This document shows positions 24,317 to 31,361 of a stretch of DNA of 64,000 bases, in pieces. This DNA is from Streptomyces chartreusis. Lineage in GTDB: Bacteria > Actinomycetota > Actinomycetes > Streptomycetales > Streptomycetaceae. Position 1 is the stretch's first letter. Every line of letters starts with the position of its first letter. Both the position numbers and the translations under genes were made by a program. The notes beneath the pieces are model-generated. The model was not told the origin of the DNA. It worked only from the letters and a program-made list of their open reading frames with translations, and ran no database searches. The stretch spans positions 6,386,001-6,450,000 of the forward strand of contig NZ_CP023689.1 in NCBI RefSeq assembly GCF_008704715.1, given 5' to 3'.

Positions 24317-24853
24317 GTGCCGCATGTCCTGGTCCTCAACGCGTCGTACGAGCCACTCGGCGTCGTACCGCTCCGCCGCGCGCTCGTCCTCGTCCTCGAG
24401 AACAAGGCCGTATGCCTCGAGGAGTCCGGCGCCTTCATGCACAGCGCAACCGTCACAGTCCCCGCACCCAGCGTGGTCCGGCTCAAGCGATTCGTCCGGG
24501 TTCCCTATCGGGGGCCCGTTCCTCTTACCCGCAGGGCGCTCTTCGCCCGCGACGGGGGCCGGTGCATGTACTGCGGTGGCGTCGCAACCAGCGTCGACCA
24601 TGTCATTCCGCGCAGCCGCGGGGGCAAGCACGTCTGGGACAACGTGGTGGCGTCGTGCCGCCGCTGCAACCACGTGAAGGCCGACCGACACCTCTTCGAG
24701 ATCGGCTGGCGGCTGCGCCACAAACCCGCTCCACCCACCGGACTCGCCTGGCGCATCATCGGCACCGGGCATAGGGACCCGCGCTGGTTGCCGTACTTGC
24801 AACCATTCGGCGCGGACGACGCCATGGCCCGGATCGACGGCATTTCCGCCTGA
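24317..24853 (+). CDS. HNH endonuclease family protein
   Basis: 178 residues from the GTG at 24317, with AAGGAGG 5 nt upstream; the upstream extension to 24194 is rejected. The N-terminal 70 residues (VLVLNASYEPLGVVPLRRAL) are typical of a conserved bacterial HNH group. The HNH fold covers about 80-140: CMYCGG, SVDHVIPRSRGG, DNVVASCRRCNHVKADR, with CxxC pairs for zinc and the DH catalytic pair. It should be a metal-dependent DNA nuclease in the cytoplasm. The family is conserved in actinobacterial chromosomes as a single-copy gene, so a housekeeping DNA role is likelier than defence. No methyltransferase or phage gene is adjacent. Confidence 0.88.
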   Translation: MPHVLVLNASYEPLGVVPLRRALVLVLENKAVCLEESGAFMHSATVTVPAPSVVRLKRFVRVPYRGPVPLTRRALFARDGGRCMYCGGVATSVDHVIPRSRGGKHVWDNVVASCRRCNHVKADRHLFEIGWRLRHKPAPPTGLAWRIIGTGHRDPRWLPYLQPFGADDAMARIDGISA

Positions 24854-24895
24854 CGACCCGGGCTTTCGCACACCTGGAGGACGGCGCGCGTGCCA

Positions 24896-24930
24896 CCGGC
24901 CCCGGGGGTCCCCCGTGCCCTCGGGGCCGG
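24896..24930. terminator. Stem-loop between the HNH and ABC permease genes
   Basis: CCGGCCCCG (24896-24904) pairs with CGGGGCCGG (24922-24930) around a 17-nt loop, in the 116-bp gap between convergent genes. It could terminate both transcripts. Confidence 0.6.
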
Positions 24931-24969
24931 ACGGCTGCCCGGGTGCGCGACGGCAGCACGGACGCCGGC

Positions 24970-26316
24970 TCAGGCGTACCGCAGCTCCGCGGGCCGGACC
25001 GAGCGGCGCAGCAGCGGCAGTGACATGGCCGCGGCCAGCAGGCAGGCGGCGTACACGGCCACCGGGACCAGCACGGGCAGCAGCGGTACGGGTCCGACCG
25101 CGTCGTCGATCAGCTCGGCCCAGCCGGCGTAGATCGCCGTGCCGCCGGCGCCCGCGAGCAGCACCGCCGGGGCGAGCGGCAGCGCGGTCTCCAGCAGCAG
25201 CGCCCGTCCCAGCACGCTCTGCGGCACGCCCGCCGCGGCCTGCGCGGCCAGTCCCCGGCGACGGGAGGCCAGCGACTCGGCCGTGCCGACGGCCAGGGCC
25301 GACAGAGTCAGCGCCAGCGCGAGCAGGATCGCGGCGCCGGTGAGGTCGAGGCCGGTGGTGTAGTACGCGTTGCGCTCGGACAGCTGGGTGGTGCCGTTCA
25401 CGATGTGCAGCATCACCGCGCGGATCCCGGCGAAGGCCGTACCGACGACCGTCACGAGCAGTACCGCGGCATGGGTGCGGGCCGTCGCCCACGGGTCGTC
25501 CCGCAGTCGCTCCGCCGCGATCAGCAGCGCGGGGCGCTGGGCGCGCGCGGCCAGAGCGGTGCCGAGCCGCCGCGAGGACCAGCCCGCCAGCCAGACGGCC
25601 GCGGCGCCGAGCAGCAGACTCGTGGCGAACACCGTCAGCGGCCCGAGGGCGATGCCGAGCCGGTTGCCGCGGTACGTGTTCAGACCGACGTAGGCGGCCG
25701 GCACCACCAGGAGCACGGTCAGGGCGCCGAACACCCTCCCCGGCCCCCGGGTCGGGCGCACCCGCCGTACCCAGCCCAGGGGCGAGGCCACCACGCGGCG
25801 CAGCGCCAGCGCGCTCACGGCCGCGCCGAGCACCGGGACGGCCACGGCGACGAGGGCCACTCCGACCCAGGCCAGGGGCTCGGGGTGCTGCCACAGGCTC
25901 AGCAGGAGGGGGACGGAGACCGCCGTCGCCAGGGCCGACCCGGCGAGACAGGCCAGCCCCGCCTCCAGCGCCGCGATCCGCCGCACCTGAGCGGGCGTGG
26001 CACCCGCGAGCCGCAGTGCCGCAAGGCGCCGGTCGCGGTGCACGGCCCCCACGCGGGCGCACTGCCCGAGGAACCCGAGCACCGGCACCAGCAGCATCAG
26101 CAGCGTGACCATCACGCCCTGGCGGTCACTGGCGGCATCGAGGAGTCCTGAGCCGACCGACACCGAGTAATGGCCCCTGATCGAGGCGATCGTCGCGAAC
26201 GCGAGCCCGATGCCGGTCGCGAGGGCCGCGCCGACCGCGGTGAGCGCGACCCGCCACCACTCGCGCCGGTCCGATCCCCGGGTGAGCAGCCAGGCCAGCC
26301 GGAGATCGGTGCTCAT
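24970..26316 (-). CDS. FtsX-like ABC exporter permease
   Basis: 448 residues from the ATG at 26316, overlapping the ATPase stop by ATGA and preceded by CTGGAGGTGGGG; the longer frame up to 26622 is a shadow of the ATPase gene. It has two FtsX-type halves. The first contains LTAVGAALATGIGLAF, VTLLMLLVPVLGFLG and the conserved loop RDRRLAALRLAGATPAQVR. The second contains LLLVTVVGTAFAGIR, AILLALALTLSALAVG and SLASRRRGLAAQAAAGVP. It forms an exporter with the ATPase encoded upstream. The substrate is unknown; such PadR-ABC-FtsX sets in Streptomyces are usually linked to drug or peptide stress. Confidence 0.85.
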   Translation of the reverse strand: MSTDLRLAWLLTRGSDRREWWRVALTAVGAALATGIGLAFATIASIRGHYSVSVGSGLLDAASDRQGVMVTLLMLLVPVLGFLGQCARVGAVHRDRRLAALRLAGATPAQVRRIAALEAGLACLAGSALATAVSVPLLLSLWQHPEPLAWVGVALVAVAVPVLGAAVSALALRRVVASPLGWVRRVRPTRGPGRVFGALTVLLVVPAAYVGLNTYRGNRLGIALGPLTVFATSLLLGAAAVWLAGWSSRRLGTALAARAQRPALLIAAERLRDDPWATARTHAAVLLVTVVGTAFAGIRAVMLHIVNGTTQLSERNAYYTTGLDLTGAAILLALALTLSALAVGTAESLASRRRGLAAQAAAGVPQSVLGRALLLETALPLAPAVLLAGAGGTAIYAGWAELIDDAVGPVPLLPVLVPVAVYAACLLAAAMSLPLLRRSVRPAELRYA

Positions 26317-27011
26317 ACCCCCACCTCCAGCGGCAGCACGGCGCCGTCCGCCAGCCGGACCTCGCGGTCCGCGTACGCCGCCACCTGGGCGTCGTGGGTG
26401 ATCAGCAGTACGGCCGTGCCCGACTCGCGGGCCGTGTGCGTGAGCGCCGACATCACCTGCTCGCTCGCCAGGGAGTCCAGGGCCCCGGTCGGCTCGTCCG
26501 CGAAGACCACCTTCGGGCCGGTGACCAGGGCCCGGGCCAGGGCCACCCGCTGGGCCTGGCCGCCGCTCATCTCGCCGGGCCGCAGCTCCTCCTGGCCGCG
26601 CACCCCGAACCGCTCCAGCCACTCACCGGCACTGGACTGCGCCTCCTGCCGCCGGGCACCGCCGAGCAGCAGCGGCAGCGCCACGTTGTCCAGGGCCGTC
26701 AGCTCCGGGATCAGCTGCCCGAACTGGAAGACCACCCCGAACTCCGTACGCCGCAGCTCGCTCAGCCGCCGCTCGGGCAGCCGGTCGAGCCGCTCGCCGC
26801 CGTACGTCACCGCGCCGGAGTCCGGGCGGACGATGCCGGCCAGGCAGTGCAGGAGCGTGGACTTCCCGCTGCCGCTCGCGCCGGTGACGGCGAGGATCTC
26901 GCCGGGCCGCAGCTCGACCGTGGCGCCGCGCAGGGCCTCGGTCCTGCCGTGCGCCTTGACGAGGTCACGGGCCGCCAGAAGCGGTACCGCGCCGTCCTCT
27001 TGGTTGCTCAT
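26313..27011 (-). CDS. ABC transporter ATPase (MacB/LolD type)
   Basis: 232 residues from the ATG at 27011, overlapping the PadR stop by ATGA. All ATPase motifs are intact: Walker A GASGSGKST, Q-loop VFQFGQ, signature MSGGQAQRVALARAL, Walker B VVFADEPTGALD and the H-loop ITHD. The DEPTGALD form and length are typical of MacB/LolD/SalX ATPases that work with FtsX-type permeases. It powers the exporter formed with the downstream permease gene. Confidence 0.92.
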   Translation of the reverse strand: MSNQEDGAVPLLAARDLVKAHGRTEALRGATVELRPGEILAVTGASGSGKSTLLHCLAGIVRPDSGAVTYGGERLDRLPERRLSELRRTEFGVVFQFGQLIPELTALDNVALPLLLGGARRQEAQSSAGEWLERFGVRGQEELRPGEMSGGQAQRVALARALVTGPKVVFADEPTGALDSLASEQVMSALTHTARESGTAVLLITHDAQVAAYADREVRLADGAVLPLEVGV

Positions 27012-27541
27012 GCTGGGTCGACCTCCGCGGTCAGGGTGATGAGCCGGGCCGCCGTGGTCGTCATCCAACGGAGGTCGGCGTCGAGGTGGTTGAGGGCGTA
27101 GTCCGCCGAGAGCACCGACGCGAGATCGGCGCCGGGCGCGGTCTTGAGGGCCGTGAGCTCCCGCATGCGTGTCATGTGGGCGGCGCGCTGGGACAGCAGA
27201 TAGGCGTCCGGGTCGCCGCCGGACAGGATCGACACGACGACCTTGGCGAAGATCTCGTTCGTCACGAACGGCGCCGGCGGCGCGATCTCGCCCGCCCACT
27301 GGGCCAGTTCGCGCGCTCCGTCGTCGGTCGTGCGGTACATCGTCCGCTCGGGCCCGCCGTCGGAGTCGGTGCCGTCGACCTCGGCGAGTCCGTCGCGGAC
27401 CAGCCGTTGCAGCGTCGTGTAGACCTGCCCGTAGGCCAGCGGGCGGGCCTGCGGGAAACGTTCGTCGTGGCGTCGCTTGAGGTCGTAGCCATGGCTCGGC
27501 CCCGTCGCGAGCAGGCCCAGCAGGATGTGACGGGTGCTCAT
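27008..27541 (-). CDS. PadR-family transcriptional regulator
   Basis: 177 residues from the ATG at 27541 (an in-frame ATG at 27550 would add three residues). The N-terminal winged helix carries the PadR signature ILLGLLATGPSHGYDLKRRHDE and LAYGQVYTTLQRLVRDGL. A helical C-terminal dimerisation domain follows (about residues 100-177). It is the first gene of a three-gene operon with ABC ATPase and permease, each pair overlapping by ATGA. A perfect ATGTACT/AGTACAT palindrome lies 10 bp upstream of the start, indicating autorepression of the operon, relieved by a ligand. Confidence 0.92.
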   Translation of the reverse strand: MSTRHILLGLLATGPSHGYDLKRRHDERFPQARPLAYGQVYTTLQRLVRDGLAEVDGTDSDGGPERTMYRTTDDGARELAQWAGEIAPPAPFVTNEIFAKVVVSILSGGDPDAYLLSQRAAHMTRMRELTALKTAPGADLASVLSADYALNHLDADLRWMTTTAARLITLTAEVDPA

Positions 27542-27551
27542 GGCGATCATT

Positions 27552-27570
27552 ATGTACTGAGTACATGTAC
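27552..27570. promoter_or_regulatory. PadR operator
   Basis: ATGTACT-G-AGTACAT (27552-27566) is a perfect palindrome of the kind bound by PadR regulators, and GTACATGTAC (27561-27570) overlaps it as a second palindrome. It lies immediately upstream of the padR start, so the transcript is either leaderless or has a very short leader, and binding would block the promoter. Confidence 0.8.
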
Positions 27571-27726
27571 TGAGTGAATAGTCGGCGTCGAAGTGATCAG
27601 GGGAATCCTCGGTCGGTGGAACAGAATGTGATGAGGGGCACGTTGTTGGACTCTGTACGTCTGCCGTCGCGCCTGCTGGGTAGGGCTGCGGTATCCCGTA
27701 CGCCGCACCATGAAGAGGAGGCCCCC

Positions 27727-27984
27727 GTGGCAGCATCGGCACACCTTCTGCTCCCGGCCCAGTCCAAACCTGAGGCGCCCATCGAGCCCGAGATGCACGA
27801 CTGCGTCTTCAGCGCCGAGGGCGCCTGCGTCGAGACCCCCCTGACCAGCGAACCACCCCTCCCCGACTTCGAGCCGCTCACCAGCGAGCCGCCGCTCGCC
27901 GACGCCGCGCCGCTGACGAGTGAGGCGGCGACCTGGGACCTGGGTATGGACACCGGTATGGACATGGACTGCACGAGGCCGTAG
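27727..27984 (+). CDS. Small acidic protein with 12-residue PLTSEPPL repeats
   Basis: 85 residues from the GTG at 27727, preceded by GAAGAGGAGG. The sequence is strongly acidic and Pro/Ser/Thr-rich. Two 12-residue units, PLTSEPPLPDFE and PLTSEPPLADAA, follow one another, then a partial unit PLTSEAATWD and a Met/Asp-rich tail (MDTGMDMDC). Two cysteines precede the repeats (DCVFSAEGAC) and one is near the end. There is no membrane segment. The TAG stop is directly followed by the malQ ATG, so malQ is translationally coupled. I do not recognise the family. A leader-type peptide controlling malQ or a small secreted/modified peptide are possibilities, neither supported by adjacent genes. Confidence 0.62.
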   Translation: MAASAHLLLPAQSKPEAPIEPEMHDCVFSAEGACVETPLTSEPPLPDFEPLTSEPPLADAAPLTSEAATWDLGMDTGMDMDCTRP

Positions 27985-30111
27985 ATGACAGCGCAGCGGT
28001 CGGCCGAAGCCTGTGCTGAAGGGCCCGAAGGCTCTGCGGATCTCCCTTCCGACGCTTTGACGCGCCTCGCCGAGCTGCACGGCGTGGCCACCTCCTTCCA
28101 GCCGTCCGCCGACCGCACCGTCACGGCCTCCGCGACCGCGCTCACCCGCGCCCTGGCCGCCCTCGACGTGGACACGAGCACACCTGCCGCCGTCGCGGCC
28201 GCGCTCGCCGCCCGGGACCGGGAACTGCGGGAGCGGCTGCTGCCGCCGACGCTGGTGAGCTGGAGCGGGGCCGAACCCGAGGCACTGGCCGCACTGCCGT
28301 CCGGCACCCGGCTGCGCGTCGAGACCGAGCAGGGCGAGACCCGGACCGCCGCCGACCGGCTCCCGCCCGGCGTCCACCGGCTGACCGCCACGACACCGGA
28401 CGGCCGTACGACGACCAGTCATCTCGTCGTCGCCCCGCCCCGCCTGCCCACCCCCACCGGACGCTCGTACGGCATCCTCGTCCAGCTCTACTCCCTGCTC
28501 TCGCGCCGCTCCTGGGGCATGGGCGACCTCGGTGACCTCACCGAACTCGCCACCTGGGCCGGCCGGGCGCTCGGCGCCGGATTCGTCCAGGTCAACCCGC
28601 TGCACGCGGCCGTACCCGGAACCCCGACCGACCCCTCGCCCTACCGTCCGTCCTCCCGCCGCTTCCCCGACCCGGTGCACCTGCGGGTCGAGGACGTGCC
28701 CGAGTTCGCGTACGTCGAGGACCGCACACGGGTGCGGGCACTGCTGGAACGGGCCGGGCGGCTGCGCGAGGCGGTGCTGGAGAAGGGCGCGCTGATCGAC
28801 CGGGACGCCGTCTGGGAGGCCAAGCGCGAGGCGCTGGAACTCGTGCGCGAGGTACCGCTCGGGCCCGGGCGGCGTGCCGCGTACGTCGACTTCCTCGCCC
28901 GGGAGGGCGACGCGCTGGAGGACCACGCCACCTGGTGCGCGCTGGCCGAGGTGCACGGCTCGGACTGGCAGCAGTGGCCGGAAGGGCTGCGGGACCCACG
29001 GTCGCCCGAAACCGCCCGCGCCCGCACCGAGTTGATGGACCGGATCGACTTCCACTGCCGGCTCGCCTGGCTCACCGACGGCCAGCTCACCGCCGCCCAG
29101 CGGGCCGCCCGGGAGGCCGGGATGCCGGTCGGGATCGTGCACGACCTGGCGGTCGGAGTGCACCCCGGGGGCGCCGACGCCTGGGCGCAGCAGGAGTACT
29201 TCGCGGCCGGCATGTCGGTCGGCGCGCCACCTGACGCCTTCAACGCGCGCGGCCAGGACTGGGGGCTGCCGCCCTGGCGCCCCGACCGGCTCGCCGAGTC
29301 CGGGTACGAGCCGTACCGCCGCCTGCTGCGGGCCCTGTGCCGCTACGCCGGCGCCCTGCGCATCGACCACGTCATGGGGCTGTTCCGGCTGTGGTGGGTA
29401 CCGCAGGGCCAGGCGCCGACGGAGGGGACGTACGTCCGCTACGACGCCGAGGCCATGCTCGCGATCCTGGTGCTGGAGGCCGAGCGGGCCGGCGCTGTGG
29501 TCATAGGGGAGGACCTCGGCACGGTCGAGCCGGGCGTGCGGGAGGCGCTGCGCTCGCGGGGCGTGCTCGGCACCTCCGTGCTCTGGTTCGAGCGGGACTG
29601 GGACGGCGACGGACGGCCGCTGCCGCCGGAGTCCTGGCGCGCCGACTGCCTCGCCACCGCAACCACCCACGACCTGCCCTCCACCGCGGCCCGCCTCACC
29701 GGCGAACACGTCGAACTCCGCGACAGCCTGGGCCTGTTGACCCGTCCGCTGGAACAGGAGCGGGCGGAGGCAGCGGCGGACACGGGGGAGTGGCTGGAGC
29801 TGCTGTCCCGGCTGGGGATGCTGCGGGGAGCGCACGGCGGGCACTGCGCCTCGGAGGAGGAGGCCGAGATCCAGGCCGTCCACCGCTTCCTGCTGCGCAC
29901 CCCGGCCCGGATGATCGGCGTCTGGCTCCCCGACGGCGTCGGAGACCGCCGCCCGCAGAACCTGCCGGGCACCTGGGACCAGTACCCGAACTGGCGCCTG
30001 CCGATCGCCGACGCGGACGGGAAGCCGGTGACCCTGGAGGAGCTCGCGGGGTCGTCCCGGATGTGGGGGCTGGTCGAGGTGCTGCGGGGCGGGATCGGGC
30101 CGCAGGAGTGA
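27985..30111 (+). CDS. malQ: 4-alpha-glucanotransferase (amylomaltase)
   Basis: 708 residues, normal for the actinobacterial GH77 form with an extra N-terminal domain (about 1-150). GH77 motifs are intact: SYGILVQLYSLLSRRSWGMGDLGDL, RIDHVMGLFRLWW (nucleophile Asp in RIDH), GEDLGTVEP (acid/base Glu) and ATTHDLPSTA. It transfers alpha-1,4-glucan segments between maltodextrins in the cytoplasm, feeding maltose and glycogen metabolism. The ATG immediately follows the stop of the small repeat protein gene. No other maltose gene is nearby. Confidence 0.95.
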   Translation: MTAQRSAEACAEGPEGSADLPSDALTRLAELHGVATSFQPSADRTVTASATALTRALAALDVDTSTPAAVAAALAARDRELRERLLPPTLVSWSGAEPEALAALPSGTRLRVETEQGETRTAADRLPPGVHRLTATTPDGRTTTSHLVVAPPRLPTPTGRSYGILVQLYSLLSRRSWGMGDLGDLTELATWAGRALGAGFVQVNPLHAAVPGTPTDPSPYRPSSRRFPDPVHLRVEDVPEFAYVEDRTRVRALLERAGRLREAVLEKGALIDRDAVWEAKREALELVREVPLGPGRRAAYVDFLAREGDALEDHATWCALAEVHGSDWQQWPEGLRDPRSPETARARTELMDRIDFHCRLAWLTDGQLTAAQRAAREAGMPVGIVHDLAVGVHPGGADAWAQQEYFAAGMSVGAPPDAFNARGQDWGLPPWRPDRLAESGYEPYRRLLRALCRYAGALRIDHVMGLFRLWWVPQGQAPTEGTYVRYDAEAMLAILVLEAERAGAVVIGEDLGTVEPGVREALRSRGVLGTSVLWFERDWDGDGRPLPPESWRADCLATATTHDLPSTAARLTGEHVELRDSLGLLTRPLEQERAEAAADTGEWLELLSRLGMLRGAHGGHCASEEEAEIQAVHRFLLRTPARMIGVWLPDGVGDRRPQNLPGTWDQYPNWRLPIADADGKPVTLEELAGSSRMWGLVEVLRGGIGPQE

Positions 30112-30210
30112 CGCGGCGACGGGCGTGCGGTGGCCCGCGTCCGGCCGGGGCGGGCCTCATACGGCACCCCGGGCGCGCGGGCCTTCGCGTCGTTCGATAC
30201 TTTTGGCCCC

Positions 30211-30468
30211 GTGGACAAGAAGAACGCCCTGCGCGCCGGCGCCCTGGCTGCCGGTACGACGCTGATGATGCTCCTGATGTCGTCCCCCGCGCTCGCGCTC
30301 ACGCGTGACGACGGCGACGACCCCGGTCAGGGCCTGTCCGTCATCGAGACGGTGGCCCAGTTCGTCATTGCCCCGACCGTGATCTTCTTGGTCATCGTGG
30401 GCCTCGTGATGGTCCTGGACCGCTCCTCGGACCGCCAGCCGAAGACCAAGGCCAAGGCGAAGGCCTGA
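30211..30468 (+). CDS. Small secreted/membrane protein, unknown function
   Basis: 85 residues from the GTG at 30211. An N-terminal hydrophobic segment ending SSPALALTRDD looks like a signal peptide. A second helix (FVIAPTVIFLVIVGLVMVL, about 48-66) is followed by a basic Lys/Ala tail. The protein should be membrane-anchored with its C-terminus in the cytoplasm. There is no Shine-Dalgarno. A TACTTT -10-like box (30198-30203) ends 7 nt before the GTG, so the mRNA is probably leaderless. I do not recognise a functional family. Confidence 0.75.
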   Translation: MDKKNALRAGALAAGTTLMMLLMSSPALALTRDDGDDPGQGLSVIETVAQFVIAPTVIFLVIVGLVMVLDRSSDRQPKTKAKAKA

Positions 30469-30493
30469 CAAGGCCGGGCGAAGGCCCGACCCC

Positions 30494-30596
30494 GATCAGG
30501 GCGTCTCCCGCCTGATCCCTGCTTCCGTCGAGGGCGCCTGCCCCGTCGTGCGTACGCGCATCCGCCGTATGCACGACGAGGCCGGCGCCCTCGACG
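30494..30596. terminator. Nested stem-loops between convergent genes
   Basis: A 13-bp perfect outer stem, CGTCGAGGGCGCC (30526-30538) with GGCGCCCTCGACG (30584-30596), encloses an 8-bp inner stem, CGTCGTGC (30544-30551) with GCACGACG (30571-30578). A separate GATCAGG/CCTGATC stem (30494-30500, 30511-30517) precedes it. It separates the small membrane protein gene from the convergent TetR gene and should act as a bidirectional terminator. Confidence 0.8.
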
Positions 30597-30635
30597 CGTT
30601 TCCGCCCCCGGAGGCCGCTCTCGCGCAGGCCGCTC

Positions 30636-31223
30636 TCACGCGGGATGCGGCGCCGTCAGATACCGCTGCACCGTGGGCGCCAGCCAGGCCACGAGTTCCT
30701 CGGGGGCCAGCGCCACGGCCGGCGGGAAGCGCAGCACATAGCGCGTGAGGGCCAGTCCGAGCAGCTGTGAAGACGCCAGCGCGGCCCGGGCCGGGGCCTG
30801 CTCGGGGTCGGGGCACACCCTGCGGGCGAGCGGCAGCAGCTGGTCCGCGAAGATGCCCTGCATGCGCTCGGCGCCGGCCTGGTTGGTCGCGCCGACCCGG
30901 AGCAGCGCCGTGAGGACCTCGTTCTCCTCCCACATGCCGAGGAAGTGCGTCACGAGCGCCCGGCCGACGTCCTCCCGGCTCAGTGCCCCCGGCGCCGGCA
31001 GCTTCAGATCGATGGCCATGGCCGCCGCGAAGAGGCCCTCCTTGTTGCCGTAGTAGCGCATCACCATCGACGGGTCGATGTTCGCGTGCTTGGCGATGGC
31101 GCGGATGGTGGCGCGCTCGTACCCGTCGGCCGCGAAGTGCTCGCGGGCCGCGTCGAGGATCGCCGTGCGCGTGGCGTCGGAACGGCGGGGTGGGGCGGGG
31201 GGCGGGGAGCTGCTCTCGTTCAT
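30636..31223 (-). CDS. TetR-family transcriptional repressor
   Basis: 195 residues from the ATG at 31223 (a GTG at 31229 would add two). The N-terminal helix-turn-helix is canonical: ILDAAREHFAADGYERATIRAIAKHANIDPSMVMRYYGNKEGLF (about 22-65). The C-terminal ligand-binding domain is helical and unspecific. It is divergent from a flavin monooxygenase gene, with an array of CAAC-N4-GTTG sites between, so it very likely represses that gene and itself. The ligand is unknown, probably an aromatic compound that is also the monooxygenase substrate. Confidence 0.92.
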   Translation of the reverse strand: MNESSSPPPAPPRRSDATRTAILDAAREHFAADGYERATIRAIAKHANIDPSMVMRYYGNKEGLFAAAMAIDLKLPAPGALSREDVGRALVTHFLGMWEENEVLTALLRVGATNQAGAERMQGIFADQLLPLARRVCPDPEQAPARAALASSQLLGLALTRYVLRFPPAVALAPEELVAWLAPTVQRYLTAPHPA

Positions 31224-31237
31224 GCCCACAACCGTAG

Positions 31238-31348
31238 GTCAACAGATGTAGGCCAACAAGTGTTGACAGCTCCGATCGACCCTCCTAATGTTGCCAACAA
31301 GCGTTGACCAACAACCGTTGGCAAACAATGGTTGGCAAACAATCGTTG
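31238..31348. promoter_or_regulatory. TetR operator array, six 14-bp units
   Basis: Units with consensus GCMAACAANNGTTG lie at 31238-31251 (degenerate), 31252-31265, 31293-31306, 31307-31320, 31321-31334 and 31335-31348. Within each cluster they abut at an exact 14-bp period. Each carries an AAC-N4-GTT dyad; the copy at 31254-31265 has perfect CAACA-NN-TGTTG arms. The last unit ends 2 bp before the AGGAGG RBS of the monooxygenase gene. Confidence 0.82.
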
Positions 31349-31361
31349 GCAGGAGGCCACC

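Noticed and set aside
27727..27984. Calling the malQ-linked small protein a RiPP precursor
   Set aside because: Repeats and Cys residues are suggestive, but no modifying enzyme, protease or exporter gene is adjacent.
27550..29883. 777-residue minus-strand open frame antisense to malQ
   Set aside because: It is a shadow caused by high GC; malQ on the plus strand has all GH77 motifs.
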